DNA of 64,000 bases from an uncultured Ruminococcus sp. (lineage in GTDB: Bacteria > Bacillota > Clostridia > Oscillospirales > Ruminococcaceae). Shown in pieces: positions 49,528 through 59,168 of the stretch. The translations under genes were made by a program, and so were the position numbers. How positions within the stretch are numbered: the first letter of the stretch is position 1; the number at the start of each line of letters is the position of its first letter. The notes beneath the pieces are model-generated. The model ran no database searches, was not told the origin of the DNA, and saw only the letters and a list, made by a program, of their open reading frames with translations. The DNA lies in the NCBI GenBank assembly GCA_910584195.1, contig CAJTYV010000006.1:46644-110643 (forward strand), written 5' to 3'.

Positions 49528-52452
49528 ATGGCAAATAATTATTCTCTCGGAATTGATGTCGGCTCTACTACCGTTAAGACAGTTATAGCCGATATTTCCC
49601 AAAATATAATATATTCGCGCTATCAGCGGCATTTCTCTAAAGTCAGAGAAACTGTTGCTGAACAGCTTATCCTTATACGGGACGCATACCCGAATGAGGA
49701 ATTTTCCGTTTGCATTACGGGTTCGGCAGGTCTTGGACTTGCAAATTCCGCAGGTCTGCAATTTGTGCAGGAGGTTCATGCGGCTTTTCTTGCTGTGCAT
49801 GAAAAAGTTCCCGATGCCGATGCGGTTATCGAGCTTGGCGGTGAGGACGCTAAAATAATTTTTCTTACCGGCGGAGTTGAACAGCGCATGAACGGCTCGT
49901 GTGCAGGCGGAACGGGCGCATTTATTGACCAGATGGCAACGCTTCTCGGTATAACCGCAGATCAGCTGGACGAGCTTTCCCTGAAATCTCAGAAAATTTA
50001 TCCGATAGCTTCACGCTGCGGAGTTTTTGCCAAATCTGACATTCAGCCGCTTCTGAATCAGGGCGCTATGCGCGAGGACGTTGCCGCGAGCATCTTTCAG
50101 GCTGTAGTTGATCAGACTGTTTCCGGACTTGCTCAGGGACGCGCTATAGAAGGTAAAGTGTTGTTTTTGGGCGGCCCGCTGCATTTTCTGAAAGGACTTA
50201 AAAGAGCTTTTGTGAAAACTCTCGGACTTGACGAAAGCAGTGCGGTTTTTCCGGAGGACGGACCTGTTTTTGTAGCTTACGGCTGCGCTCTTCACGCTGC
50301 TCGGTTGGGTGAACGTCATACGATAGACGAGCTTATCTCCAAAGTAAAGAATGCAGCCTCTGCCGACAATATCATAACAGGAGAACCGCTGTTTTCCTCA
50401 AAGGACGAGTATGACGAGTTTATTGAACGTCATAAAAAATTTGATTTGGGATATGCTGATATTCGTACATACGAAGGCGATGCGTATCTTGGAATCGATG
50501 CGGGCTCGACCACGACTAAGCTGGTGCTTATTACAGAGGACGGACGTATTCTTTACCACCACTATTCCTCTAATCAAGGCCAGCCTCTTGATAAGATAGC
50601 CGCTCAGGTCAAGATAATTCGTGAAACAATGAATCCGAATATCACGATAAAAGGGTCGGCTGTCACAGGATACGGCGAGGATCTTATTATGGCAGGACTT
50701 TCGGTGGATTTCGGAATAGTTGAAACTGTCGCGCATTTCAAAGCGGCTTCATATTTCTGTCCTGAAGTGGACTTCATCATTGACATAGGCGGACAGGACA
50801 TTAAATGCTTCAAGATAAAAAATCACAGCATCGACAGCATTATGCTGAACGAAGCGTGTTCTTCCGGCTGCGGTTCGTTCATACAGACATTCGCAATGGC
50901 TCTCGGATACGATATTGCCGAGTTTTCAAGTCTTGGTCTTTTTGCCGAGCATCCTGTAGATCTCGGTTCGCGCTGTACCGTATTCATGAACAGTTCTGTA
51001 AAACAGGCGCAGAAGGACGGCGCTGCCGTAGAGGATATTTCGGCAGGGTTGTCATCGTCTATAATCAAAAACGCTATTTACAAGGTAATTCGTGCAAATT
51101 CTCCTGATGAACTGGGAAAAAATATAGTTGTTCAGGGCGGAACGTTCCTCAACGACGCGGTTTTGCGTTCCTTTGAAAAGGAGCTTGGCAGAAACGTTAT
51201 TCGTCCTGCCATATCGGGACTCATGGGTGCATTCGGGTGCGCGCTGTATGCTAAAGAACGTTCCGAGGGAGCGTCGAGGCTCATTTCGCTTGAAGAACTT
51301 GAGAAATTTTCATATACTTCAAAATCAGCAAAATGCGGCGGATGTACGGCGAATTGTCAGCTTAATATAATTAACTTCGGCAAGGGCAGGAATTTCATTT
51401 CGGGAAACCGCTGTGAAAAAGGCGGAGGAAAGGCAAAAACGAACAAGTTCCCGAATCTTTATGAATATAAATATAACAGTATTATCGCATTGAAAACAGC
51501 CGAACAGCCGAAGCAGCCGATAGGAAAAGTCGGTATGCCCCTTGCTCTCAGTTTTTACGAGCAGCTTCCGTTTTGGCGTACATTTTTTAACGAACTCGGA
51601 TTTGAAACGGTCATAAGCGAGGAAAGCTCGCGTGATATGTATTATCTCGGACAGCATACGATACCGTCCGATACAGTGTGTTATCCGGCGAAGCTTACGC
51701 ACGGTCATATTGAAAATCTTCTTGATAAGGGCGTTGACTTTATTTTTTATCCATGCATGAGCTACAACATTGATGAGGGAGAAAGCGATAACCATTTTAA
51801 TTGTCCCGTGGTAGCATATTATCCGGAGCTTCTGACGGCAAACAATCCGCGTCTGAACGGCGAGAATTTCCGTCATCCGTATATGGATATGAACAATCGG
51901 AAAAATGTTATCCGCGTTATGAAGCAGACTTTAAAGCATTACAATATAAACGGAAAAATTGCCGCCGCCGTTGATAAGGCTTATGAAGCGTACTATTGTC
52001 ATCAAGCTGATATTTCCCAAAAGGCAGCGGAAATAATTTCACAGGCACGGAAAGAAAAACGAAATATAATTGTACTTGCCGGTCGTCCATATCATATTGA
52101 CCGAGAAATAAATCACGGTATACATAAGCTTATTACAAGTCTTGGCATGGCTGTAGTTACCGAGGACAGTGTGGCTCAGCTTGCTCATACTCCTAAGCTG
52201 GGCGTGCTTAATCAATGGACGTATCATTCAAGACTTTACCGCGCGGCGCAGTACGTGACAACACAGCCGGATATGCAGCTTATACAGCTCGTATCCTTCG
52301 GATGCGGCATAGATGCCGTAACAGGCGACGAGGTTCGCAATATCTTGGAAAATGCCGGAAAGCTCTATACTCAGCTCAAAATAGACGAAATAAATAATCT
52401 CGGCGCGGCAAGGATCAGACTTAGAAGTCTCGCAGCAGCAATGGGAGATTAA
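49528..52452 (+). CDS. Tandem BadF/BcrA-type ATPase activator with C-terminal dehydratase-like domain
   Basis: 974 residues. Two ASKHA ATPase domains are fused. The first (1-~290) has GIDVGSTTVKT, GGEDAKI and GSCAGGTGAFID; the second (~320-~580) has GIDAGSTTTKLV, GGQDIKC and EACSSGCGSFIQ. A cysteine-rich linker (KCGGCTANCQLNI) and a DUF2229-like domain follow. The family activates 2-hydroxyacyl-CoA dehydratases by ATP-driven electron transfer through a 4Fe-4S cluster. No classic dehydratase subunits (hgdA) or CoA-transferase are adjacent, so the real substrate is unknown. The next gene continues the same architecture. Confidence 0.85.
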   Translation: MANNYSLGIDVGSTTVKTVIADISQNIIYSRYQRHFSKVRETVAEQLILIRDAYPNEEFSVCITGSAGLGLANSAGLQFVQEVHAAFLAVHEKVPDADAVIELGGEDAKIIFLTGGVEQRMNGSCAGGTGAFIDQMATLLGITADQLDELSLKSQKIYPIASRCGVFAKSDIQPLLNQGAMREDVAASIFQAVVDQTVSGLAQGRAIEGKVLFLGGPLHFLKGLKRAFVKTLGLDESSAVFPEDGPVFVAYGCALHAARLGERHTIDELISKVKNAASADNIITGEPLFSSKDEYDEFIERHKKFDLGYADIRTYEGDAYLGIDAGSTTTKLVLITEDGRILYHHYSSNQGQPLDKIAAQVKIIRETMNPNITIKGSAVTGYGEDLIMAGLSVDFGIVETVAHFKAASYFCPEVDFIIDIGGQDIKCFKIKNHSIDSIMLNEACSSGCGSFIQTFAMALGYDIAEFSSLGLFAEHPVDLGSRCTVFMNSSVKQAQKDGAAVEDISAGLSSSIIKNAIYKVIRANSPDELGKNIVVQGGTFLNDAVLRSFEKELGRNVIRPAISGLMGAFGCALYAKERSEGASRLISLEELEKFSYTSKSAKCGGCTANCQLNIINFGKGRNFISGNRCEKGGGKAKTNKFPNLYEYKYNSIIALKTAEQPKQPIGKVGMPLALSFYEQLPFWRTFFNELGFETVISEESSRDMYYLGQHTIPSDTVCYPAKLTHGHIENLLDKGVDFIFYPCMSYNIDEGESDNHFNCPVVAYYPELLTANNPRLNGENFRHPYMDMNNRKNVIRVMKQTLKHYNINGKIAAAVDKAYEAYYCHQADISQKAAEIISQARKEKRNIIVLAGRPYHIDREINHGIHKLITSLGMAVVTEDSVAQLAHTPKLGVLNQWTYHSRLYRAAQYVTTQPDMQLIQLVSFGCGIDAVTGDEVRNILENAGKLYTQLKIDEINNLGAARIRLRSLAAAMGD

Positions 52453-52481
52453 CGGCGAGTACAATGTCTAAGGAGGAAAAA

Positions 52482-53708
52482 ATGGCAGAATACGCAAAAT
52501 TCACAGAAGAGATGATACATACGCATACAATACTTGTTCCTGATATGCTGCCGATACATTTCAAGCTTCTTATAGCAATATTTGAGAGCAAGGGCTATCA
52601 TATGGAGCTGCTTCGGAACGATTCGCGGGCCGTTGTAGACGAGGGACTGAAAAATGTACACAATGATGCGTGTTATCCTGCGCTGCTTGTTATCGGGCAG
52701 TTTATGGACGCTTTGAAAAGCGGAAAATACGACCCTGATAAGACTGCTCTGCTTATTACCCAGACAGGCGGAGGCTGCCGTGCGTCCAATTACATACATC
52801 TGCTCAGAAAGGCGGTAAACAGGAATTTTCCGCAAGTGCCCGTAGTTTCCCTTAATTTCAGCGGACTTGAAAAAGACAGCGGCTTCAGGATCACCGCTTC
52901 GATGTTTTTCAAGATGATGTATGCGGTTCTTTACGGCGATCTGCTTATGACATGTTATAATAAGTGCCGTTCGTATGAAGTCAAAAAAGGCGAAGCGAAA
53001 GCCGTTCTCGATAAGTGGCAGGACGCTCTCGGGGAGATGTTCCGCACCGGCGGCAGATACACTCATACGAAGCAGCTTTATGCGGAAATACTTGAGGATT
53101 TCGGTGCAATAAAGATTTCGGGCGAAAAAAAAGTAAAAGTCGGTATAGTCGGCGAGATATATGTAAAATATTCGCCCCTTGCAAACAATCATCTTGAGGA
53201 TTTTCTTATTTCCGAGGGTTGTGAGCCGGTAGTTCCGTCGCTTCTTGAGTTTGTCATGTACTGTGCATCAAGTAATTTTTTCAATGCTCAGATTTATGAC
53301 AGCAAGACGCTTACTTCCGCTATATTCAAGCTGGGTTACAAACTCATTTACTCTAAACAGAAAGAGCTTATTAAAATTATGAAGAAAAACGGCAAATTTG
53401 AGCCGCTTCACGATTTTGAACATTTACGCGCCTTGGCGGACAAGTATATAAATCAGGGAGTTGTTATGGGCGAGGGGTGGCTTATTCCTGCTGAAATGGC
53501 GGCTTTGGCTCAGACAGGCGTCGAAAACATAATATGCGCTCAGCCTTTTGGGTGTTTGCCGAATCATATTGTGGCAAAAGGGATGTCCCGAGCAATAAAG
53601 GCGGATAATCCAAACGCAAATATTGTCGCTATCGACTACGATCCCGGCGCAACGCGCGTAAATCAGGAAAACCGGATCAAGCTTATGCTTGCGAACGCCG
53701 TAAGTTAG
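52482..53708 (+). CDS. HgdB-like / 2-hydroxyacyl-CoA dehydratase D-component-like protein
   Basis: 408 residues from ATG 52482, preceded by AAGGAGG; the ATG at 52464 lies upstream of that site. It contains NDACYPALLVIGQFM, TQTGGGCRASNYI and QPFGCLPNHIVAKG, cysteine motifs of the family that pairs with BadF/BcrA-type ATPases. It ends with IDYDPGATRVNQENRIKLML. In many Clostridia this region is the C-terminal part of one giant protein with the upstream gene; here it is a separate gene 29 bp downstream. The reaction is not established. Confidence 0.8.
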   Translation: MAEYAKFTEEMIHTHTILVPDMLPIHFKLLIAIFESKGYHMELLRNDSRAVVDEGLKNVHNDACYPALLVIGQFMDALKSGKYDPDKTALLITQTGGGCRASNYIHLLRKAVNRNFPQVPVVSLNFSGLEKDSGFRITASMFFKMMYAVLYGDLLMTCYNKCRSYEVKKGEAKAVLDKWQDALGEMFRTGGRYTHTKQLYAEILEDFGAIKISGEKKVKVGIVGEIYVKYSPLANNHLEDFLISEGCEPVVPSLLEFVMYCASSNFFNAQIYDSKTLTSAIFKLGYKLIYSKQKELIKIMKKNGKFEPLHDFEHLRALADKYINQGVVMGEGWLIPAEMAALAQTGVENIICAQPFGCLPNHIVAKGMSRAIKADNPNANIVAIDYDPGATRVNQENRIKLMLANAVS

Positions 53709-53719
53709 GAAATTTGATT

Positions 53720-54577
53720 ATGATAAAAGACAGAAACGGCAGGGTTATACCTGAAAGTTCAGGACAAAGCGAAGTTCTCGGCATACTTTATAAAACGTTT
53801 TTCGGACGTATTCTGCTGAAAGTTCTTGTTTTGCCGATCGTATCGGAAATTGTTGGAAAATTTATGGACTCGGCGCTTTCGGTCTTTCTTGTAAAGTCTT
53901 TTATAGAGCGTAATAAAATTGATATGAGACAGTATCGGGAACAGAAGTACCGCAGTTTCAACGACTTTTTTACAAGAAAAATAAAATCATCCGCACGTCC
54001 GATTGCAGGCGGATTGGATGAATTGATAAGTCCCTGCGATTCAAAGCTTACGGTTTATCCGATTTCGGAAAGAAGTATTTTTGAAATAAAAGGTTCGATG
54101 TACAGCGTTTCCAATCTGCTGAAAAGTCCGGCGACGGCTCGGCGTTACTGCGGCGGAACATGTATGATATTCCGCCTTTGTGTAGACGATTATCACCGAT
54201 ATTGCTTCATTGACAGCGGAATCAAATCTGAAAGCGTTTATATAAAGGGCGAGCTGCATACCGTAAATCCGGTAGCTCTTGAACATTACAACATATACAA
54301 GCGCAACAGCCGTGAATATACGGTTCTTCGTACTGATAACTTCGGGGACGTTGTTCATGCAGAGGTTGGAGCGATGCTGGTGGGTAAAATATGCAACAGA
54401 AATCTTCATCGTTTCCGAAAAGGTGAGGAAAAGGGAATGTTTAAATATGGCGGTTCGACAGTCGTGCTGCTTTTTGAGAAAGATAAGGTCACGATAGACA
54501 GCGATATTCTTGAAAACTCCAGAAACGGCATTGAAACTGTCGTTAAGTACGGCGAAAAGATAGGAAAGTCAAAATAA
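53720..54577 (+). CDS. psd: Phosphatidylserine decarboxylase proenzyme
   Basis: 285 residues from ATG 53720 (a TTG at 53714 is also in frame). N-terminal FNDFFTRKIKSSARPI and the C-terminal self-cleavage site GGST in FKYGGSTVVLLFEKD, where serine becomes the pyruvoyl group, place it in the Psd family. It turns phosphatidylserine into phosphatidylethanolamine at the membrane. It follows the activase-like operon by 11 bp with a weak AGGAAA site, so probable readthrough. Confidence 0.92.
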   Translation: MIKDRNGRVIPESSGQSEVLGILYKTFFGRILLKVLVLPIVSEIVGKFMDSALSVFLVKSFIERNKIDMRQYREQKYRSFNDFFTRKIKSSARPIAGGLDELISPCDSKLTVYPISERSIFEIKGSMYSVSNLLKSPATARRYCGGTCMIFRLCVDDYHRYCFIDSGIKSESVYIKGELHTVNPVALEHYNIYKRNSREYTVLRTDNFGDVVHAEVGAMLVGKICNRNLHRFRKGEEKGMFKYGGSTVVLLFEKDKVTIDSDILENSRNGIETVVKYGEKIGKSK

Positions 54578-54590
54578 ACAAAGAATAAGA

Positions 54591-54616
54591 AAAACGGCTG
54601 CCGCAGCAGCCGTTTT
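54591..54616. terminator. Bidirectional terminator between psd and murA
   Basis: AAAACGGCTGC and GCAGCCGTTTT arms between two convergent genes. Confidence 0.9.
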
Positions 54617-54648
54617 GTATTTTATTAGTATAAAAATTGCTATTGGCG

Positions 54649-55953
54649 CTATACCGCAGCCTTTCCCTGTTCGGAGTTTTTTTCCGATTTGGCATCGGGA
54701 ACGCTGATTTTTTCTATATCTGCACCAAGCTGACGAAGCTTGCCTTCCATACAGTCGTAACCTCGCTCAATATGGAAAATATCTTCGATTTCCGTAACTC
54801 CCGACGCTGCAAGACCTGCAATTATGAGAGCAGCGCCAGCCCTAAGGTCGCATGCCTTTACGGGAGCGCCCATAAGCTTGCCTGTTCCCTCGATAAGCGC
54901 GACCTTGCCGTTTACCGTAATATCTGCGCCCATGCGTCTCAGCTCGTCTACGTATCCAAAACGCTGTTCCCAGATGTTTTCTGTAATAATACTTGTTCCC
55001 TCGGCTAAAGTCAGCAGGGTTGCTATCTGAGACTGCATATCGGTAGGAAAGCCGGGGTGAGGAGCGGTTTTTATGTTCGCCTTGACAAGCGGACCGTCTA
55101 CCCACACACGTATGCTGTCATCAAACTGTTCTATATTTATTCCTATTTTTTCCATTTTTTTTGTAATGGATTCAAGATGTTTCGGAATAACGTTTTTTAT
55201 AAGCGCGTCTCCCTTTGTAGCAGCAATTGCAGCCATAAACGTACCTGCTTCTATCTGATCGGGAATAACTGAATATGTTGCTCCGTGAAGCTTTTTTACG
55301 CCTCGTATTTTTATAACGTCTGTACCTGCGCCCATGATATTTGCTCCCATGGTATTGAGGAAATTCGCTAAATCCACTATATGAGGCTCTTTTGCGGCAT
55401 TTTCGATTACCGTAAGTCCCTCCGCTTTGACAGCGGCAAGCATTGCGTTCATTGTTGCGCCGACCGTAACAACGTCAAAGAAGATCTGATTACCGCAAAG
55501 CTTCGAAGCGTTCAGGTCTATCATACCTTGGCTGAGATTATATTCCGCTCCGAGAGATGCAAACGCTTTTAAATGCTGGTCGATAGGTCTTGCACCGAGA
55601 GGACATCCGCCCGGCATAGAAACTCTTGCTTTGTTGAAGCGTCCGAGAAGTGCCCCGAGAAAATAATACGAAGCCCGCATTTTTCTTGCCGTTTCATAGG
55701 GAACGACAAAATTTTTTATAGAAGTGGGATCAATTTTATAAGTGTCGTTTCCGAGCGGAGTAACCCCAACTCCCATTTCCGTTAAAATACGCAGACATAT
55801 ATTTACATCGCTTATAGACGGAACGTTTTCAATAATACATGGCTCGTCCGACAGTATGACTGCGGGAAGTATCGCTACGGCAGCGTTTTTGGCGCCGCTT
55901 ATCGTTACCTCTCCCGTAAGGCGGCGACCGCCTTTTATCACAAACTTATCCAA
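54649..55953 (-). CDS. murA: UDP-N-acetylglucosamine 1-carboxyvinyltransferase
   Basis: 434 residues. GAKNAAVAILPA near the N-terminus and the active-site cysteine in MPGGCPLGARP (about residue 117) are conserved, with later QIEAGTFMAA and ADITVNGKVA. It starts peptidoglycan synthesis by adding enolpyruvate to UDP-GlcNAc. Translation starts at TTG 55953 with AAGGAGAGA 8 bp upstream; no ATG is suitable. The non-conserved C-terminal tail is Lys/Glu-rich. Confidence 0.96.
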   Translation of the reverse strand: MDKFVIKGGRRLTGEVTISGAKNAAVAILPAVILSDEPCIIENVPSISDVNICLRILTEMGVGVTPLGNDTYKIDPTSIKNFVVPYETARKMRASYYFLGALLGRFNKARVSMPGGCPLGARPIDQHLKAFASLGAEYNLSQGMIDLNASKLCGNQIFFDVVTVGATMNAMLAAVKAEGLTVIENAAKEPHIVDLANFLNTMGANIMGAGTDVIKIRGVKKLHGATYSVIPDQIEAGTFMAAIAATKGDALIKNVIPKHLESITKKMEKIGINIEQFDDSIRVWVDGPLVKANIKTAPHPGFPTDMQSQIATLLTLAEGTSIITENIWEQRFGYVDELRRMGADITVNGKVALIEGTGKLMGAPVKACDLRAGAALIIAGLAASGVTEIEDIFHIERGYDCMEGKLRQLGADIEKISVPDAKSEKNSEQGKAAV

Positions 55954-56116
55954 CTAAATTCTCTCCTTAATTTTGCTGCAATAAATATACATAGCATCGT
56001 CAGTTTAGTGCCTGTCGCTTTTTAAAAGTCAAATCGCTGCTAAGAGCTTTTGATATATCCACTTATCTGAACTGACTGCCTAAAAGCATAATTACTGCAA
56101 TTTATGTGAAGCAGTA

Positions 56117-57673
56117 TTATTCAGCCGAATCTGTCGGCTTTGCTTCTTCACTCTCTGAGGATGTTTCATCTGTTTCTGTATTATCCTCGGAGGTTTGTTC
56201 TGTTGTTTCATCGGAATCGTCTGAGATGTCATTGTTATTGTAGTCGGAAATATACCATTTCAAATCGCTGCCGTCGTATTTTTCAATTTTTACGGAGTTG
56301 ATGATAACATCGTCGATAGGCTTGCTGCTTGTATCTGTATCAACATTTTGAATTTCAAAGACTATATCAAGACCGTCTATAACCTGTCCGAAAACGGTAT
56401 ATCCGCCGTCAAGGTGCGGTGAACCGCCGGCAGTGCTGTAAATTTCTTTTGCAGCGTCTCTTACAGAGTATCCGCTTGCCGCAAGACTTTCATATCCTTC
56501 TTCGTTGAAAACTTCGCCGGTTACTATGAAGAACTGACTGCCGTTCGTAGCGGTAGAACCTGAATTTGCGTAAGATACCGCGCCGGCTGCATGAATGAGA
56601 TTATAATAAGTGCCGCCGTCGAAAGAATCGCCCCATGCTGATTCGCCGCCCGTGCCGTTGCCGTTCGGATCGCCGCCCTGTATCATAAAATCGCTGATAA
56701 TGCGGTGGAATGTCAGACCGTCATAGTAGCCGCTTTTTGCAAGCTCGGTGAAGTTTTCAACTCCCTTTGGCGCGTATTCGGGGAAAAGGCGGAATTTTAC
56801 CGTGCCGTAGTCCTTTATATCCATTACTACAATATCGTCGCCCTCTTCCGGAGCAGTAAAGTTTACAGGAACGGCGTCCGCAGGGTCGTCATAATCGTAA
56901 TCGCTTATATACCACTTTATCTCCTCGCCGTTATATTGAGAAACCTTTACGGATTCTATGATAACATCCTCAAGAAGAGGCTTGTCATTGGCATCGGTAG
57001 CGGCATATTGTATCTTGTACACAATGTCAAGACCGTCGATAACCTGTCCGAAAACGGTGTAGTTTCCGTCAAGAAAAGGAGTTCCGCCAATTTGTTTATA
57101 CATGGTTTTCTGGTTATCGGTAAAAGAATACCCGCGGCTTTCATAGTTTGTGAAAAAATCATCGGTAATATTCTGATTGCCTGTTACAATGTAGAACTGA
57201 CTGCCGTTTGTAGCGGTCGAACCTGAATTAGCGTAAGCTAAAGCTCCCGAAACGTGAATAAGATGAGGGTTTGTACCTCCGTCGAATTCGCCGCCCCATG
57301 TAGACGCACCGCCGGTACCGTTGCCGTTAGGGTCGCCGCCCTGTATCATAAAATCCTTTATAACACGGTGAAATGTCAGACCGTCATAGTAGCCGCTTTC
57401 CGCAAGCTTTATGAAGTTATCAACGCCCATTTCCGCATATTCCGGAAAAAGGCGGAATTTTACGGTTCCGTAATCTCTGATAGTCATTTCGATAATAGTA
57501 TCGCCGTTCTGAGGCGCGGTAAAGTTTGCGATCTCAACGTTTTCCATTGGAATATTGGAAGAAGAATCCGCGCCTGAATTGCCCGACAACGGGTCGATAT
57601 CCTTACCACAGGCGGTAAATGCGGCAGCCGCTGTGATTCCGCACATAAACAACGCCAATAATTTTTTATTCAT
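56117..57673 (-). CDS. Lipoprotein with two tandem cyclophilin PPIase domains
   Basis: 518 residues from ATG 57673, which has GAGAGG; the frame extends to 57703 without a ribosome site. A lipobox (FTAC) ends the signal. Two cyclophilin domains follow (about 50-255 and 270-470), each with GYYDGLTFHR, DFMIQGGDPNGNGTGG and a GSQF-IVTG block. An acidic Ser/Thr/Glu tail closes the protein. Such extracytoplasmic prolyl isomerases help fold exported proteins. Two catalytic domains in one lipoprotein is uncommon. Confidence 0.92.
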   Translation of the reverse strand: MNKKLLALFMCGITAAAAFTACGKDIDPLSGNSGADSSSNIPMENVEIANFTAPQNGDTIIEMTIRDYGTVKFRLFPEYAEMGVDNFIKLAESGYYDGLTFHRVIKDFMIQGGDPNGNGTGGASTWGGEFDGGTNPHLIHVSGALAYANSGSTATNGSQFYIVTGNQNITDDFFTNYESRGYSFTDNQKTMYKQIGGTPFLDGNYTVFGQVIDGLDIVYKIQYAATDANDKPLLEDVIIESVKVSQYNGEEIKWYISDYDYDDPADAVPVNFTAPEEGDDIVVMDIKDYGTVKFRLFPEYAPKGVENFTELAKSGYYDGLTFHRIISDFMIQGGDPNGNGTGGESAWGDSFDGGTYYNLIHAAGAVSYANSGSTATNGSQFFIVTGEVFNEEGYESLAASGYSVRDAAKEIYSTAGGSPHLDGGYTVFGQVIDGLDIVFEIQNVDTDTSSKPIDDVIINSVKIEKYDGSDLKWYISDYNNNDISDDSDETTEQTSEDNTETDETSSESEEAKPTDSAE

Positions 57674-57827
57674 TATAAATACCTCTCTATTAAAGAATCC
57701 CAATTGCTATTCTGTATTGTTCAACAATTAATTATACATCATTATCAGCCGTTTGTAAATAGTTTCTGCGAATTTTTGGTAAATATAGATGATACAGCAA
57801 TGCCAAATGATGTAAAAAAGGTTAATT

Positions 57828-58613
57828 TTACTCTGTAAATTCAGAAATAACAACAGAGTTTATCATAATATCATCTTTAGGAATTTTATAAACGCCGTTT
57901 GTATCCGTTTCGAGATTAGCGAGCGTATCCACCACGTCAAGTCCTTCATAAGTCTGACCGATAATAGTAAGCTGCTGAGAAAAATTAGGAATGCCGCCGT
58001 GGTCTATGAAGGCTTGACCGAGTTTTTCGCTGTCAGAAACTTCTAAAAGCTGATTTTTTGTTTTTTCGTCAAATTCAATAGTGTTTATTATTGCAAAGCG
58101 GCTTCCGTTAAAGTATGTTCCGCCGCCGAACACTTTTTCCTTAAAGGTACGGTCGATAGTGGTGTTCAGGCTGCAAATCGCTCCCTTGAAAGGCCATAGA
58201 TCCTGATGAAGTTCACGTTCCACAAGCTCGCGCGCCATATCGTAGCCTTCAGGCATTTCGCCGTTTTTCAGCTTGCTGCCGGCAGCGGAATAAGCGCCGC
58301 TGTCGGAATTGAATACATAAGTGCCGTCATAGTAGCCGCTTTCAGCCAATTCGACAAAGTTTTTAACAGCATTTGGGGACTGTTCGGGATACAGTACAAA
58401 GCGGAATTCTCCGAGGGTAGTGTCGACAATAGCAATGGGGTCGCCTGATTTTGGCGGTTCAAGCTGTATAAGCTGCATAGTTTCGGGGTCGATGGTGATG
58501 TAGGTATTGTTTTTGTTTTGTTTGCTTTGAATAAAAAGCAGAAGAACGGTAAGTCCTCCCATTATAATAGTCAGGGCAAGTATCAGCTTGCCTAATCCTT
58601 TGTTTTTTTTCAT
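57828..58613 (-). CDS. Membrane-anchored diverged cyclophilin-like protein
   Basis: 261 residues. An N-terminal membrane helix (about 10-28) anchors a single cyclophilin domain (TTLGEFRFVLYPEQSPNAVKNFVELAESGYYDG). The usual FHR active-site segment reads TYVFNSD and the QGGDPNG block is replaced, so isomerase activity may be lost. It lies 154 bp upstream of the tandem cyclophilin gene on the same strand, and probably arose by duplication and divergence. Confidence 0.85.
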   Translation of the reverse strand: MKKNKGLGKLILALTIIMGGLTVLLLFIQSKQNKNNTYITIDPETMQLIQLEPPKSGDPIAIVDTTLGEFRFVLYPEQSPNAVKNFVELAESGYYDGTYVFNSDSGAYSAAGSKLKNGEMPEGYDMARELVERELHQDLWPFKGAICSLNTTIDRTFKEKVFGGGTYFNGSRFAIINTIEFDEKTKNQLLEVSDSEKLGQAFIDHGGIPNFSQQLTIIGQTYEGLDVVDTLANLETDTNGVYKIPKDDIMINSVVISEFTE

Positions 58614-58809
58614 TTGTTTATCTCCGATTATTAATATCCAATAGGTATATTATAACACTTAATTTACATAATTGTCAAGATAAATTTAACATTAAAAGTA
58701 TAGGAACTTGTGTTCAGATGATAAGCTGCACATGTTTTGAAACCGCTGCTTTCTTTTTCGATTGATAATTTCTTGCGCTGCAATTACGAAATAACCTTTC
58801 TTTCATACG

Positions 58810-58870
58810 CGAAAATAAAAAAATAAGCGAGCCTTGCGGACGGTTTACGTAACCGTCTGCAGCGACTCGC
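58810..58870 (-). terminator. Terminator after tRNA-Ala
   Basis: A long reverse-strand hairpin (GCGAG..GCAGACGGTT and AAACCGTCCGC..CTCGC) is followed by TTATTTTTTTATTTT, directly downstream of the tRNA. Confidence 0.85.
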
Positions 58871-58873
58871 CGC

Positions 58874-58949
58874 TGGTGGACTTGAAGGGGATCGAACCCT
58901 CGGCCTCTGCGATGCGAACGCAGCACTCTCCCAGCTGAGCTACAAGCCC
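58874..58949 (-). tRNA. tRNA-Ala (anticodon CGC)
   Basis: 76 nt including the encoded CCA (58874-58876). The acceptor stem GGGCTTG/CAAGTCC holds the G3-U70 wobble that defines alanine tRNAs. The D arm is AGCTCAGCTGGGAGAGT, the anticodon stem-loop CTGCG-TTCGCAT-CGCAG gives CGC (codon GCG), and the T arm has GTTCGATCC. All arms pair well. Confidence 0.95.
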
Positions 58950-59138
58950 GTTTATCACTTAAAGTAATGTTTTGTTTCCAAATTATATTATATCAAATCA
59001 CAGGTAAAATGTCAAGATATATTTTAAATTTTATTAAAATACTATAAATATGAGTGCATATTTTTGTAATATTTTCCAAAATATTTGTCGGCGTTTTGAG
59101 AACATGTTATCTCGGGGAAAATCAGAAAGTACGCCTTG

Positions 59139-59167
59139 CGAATTGTTCACAAGGCGTATTTTTTATC
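59139..59167. terminator. Hairpin at the end of the propeptide-dockerin gene
   Basis: ACGCCTTG and CAAGGCGT arms; the T-run is strong on the + side and weak on the - side. Confidence 0.55.
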
Positions 59168-59168
59168 A

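Noticed and set aside
52449..53192. Reverse-strand frame of 247 codons inside the HgdB-like gene
   Set aside because: Antisense shadow; the + strand has conserved cysteine motifs and a strong ribosome site.
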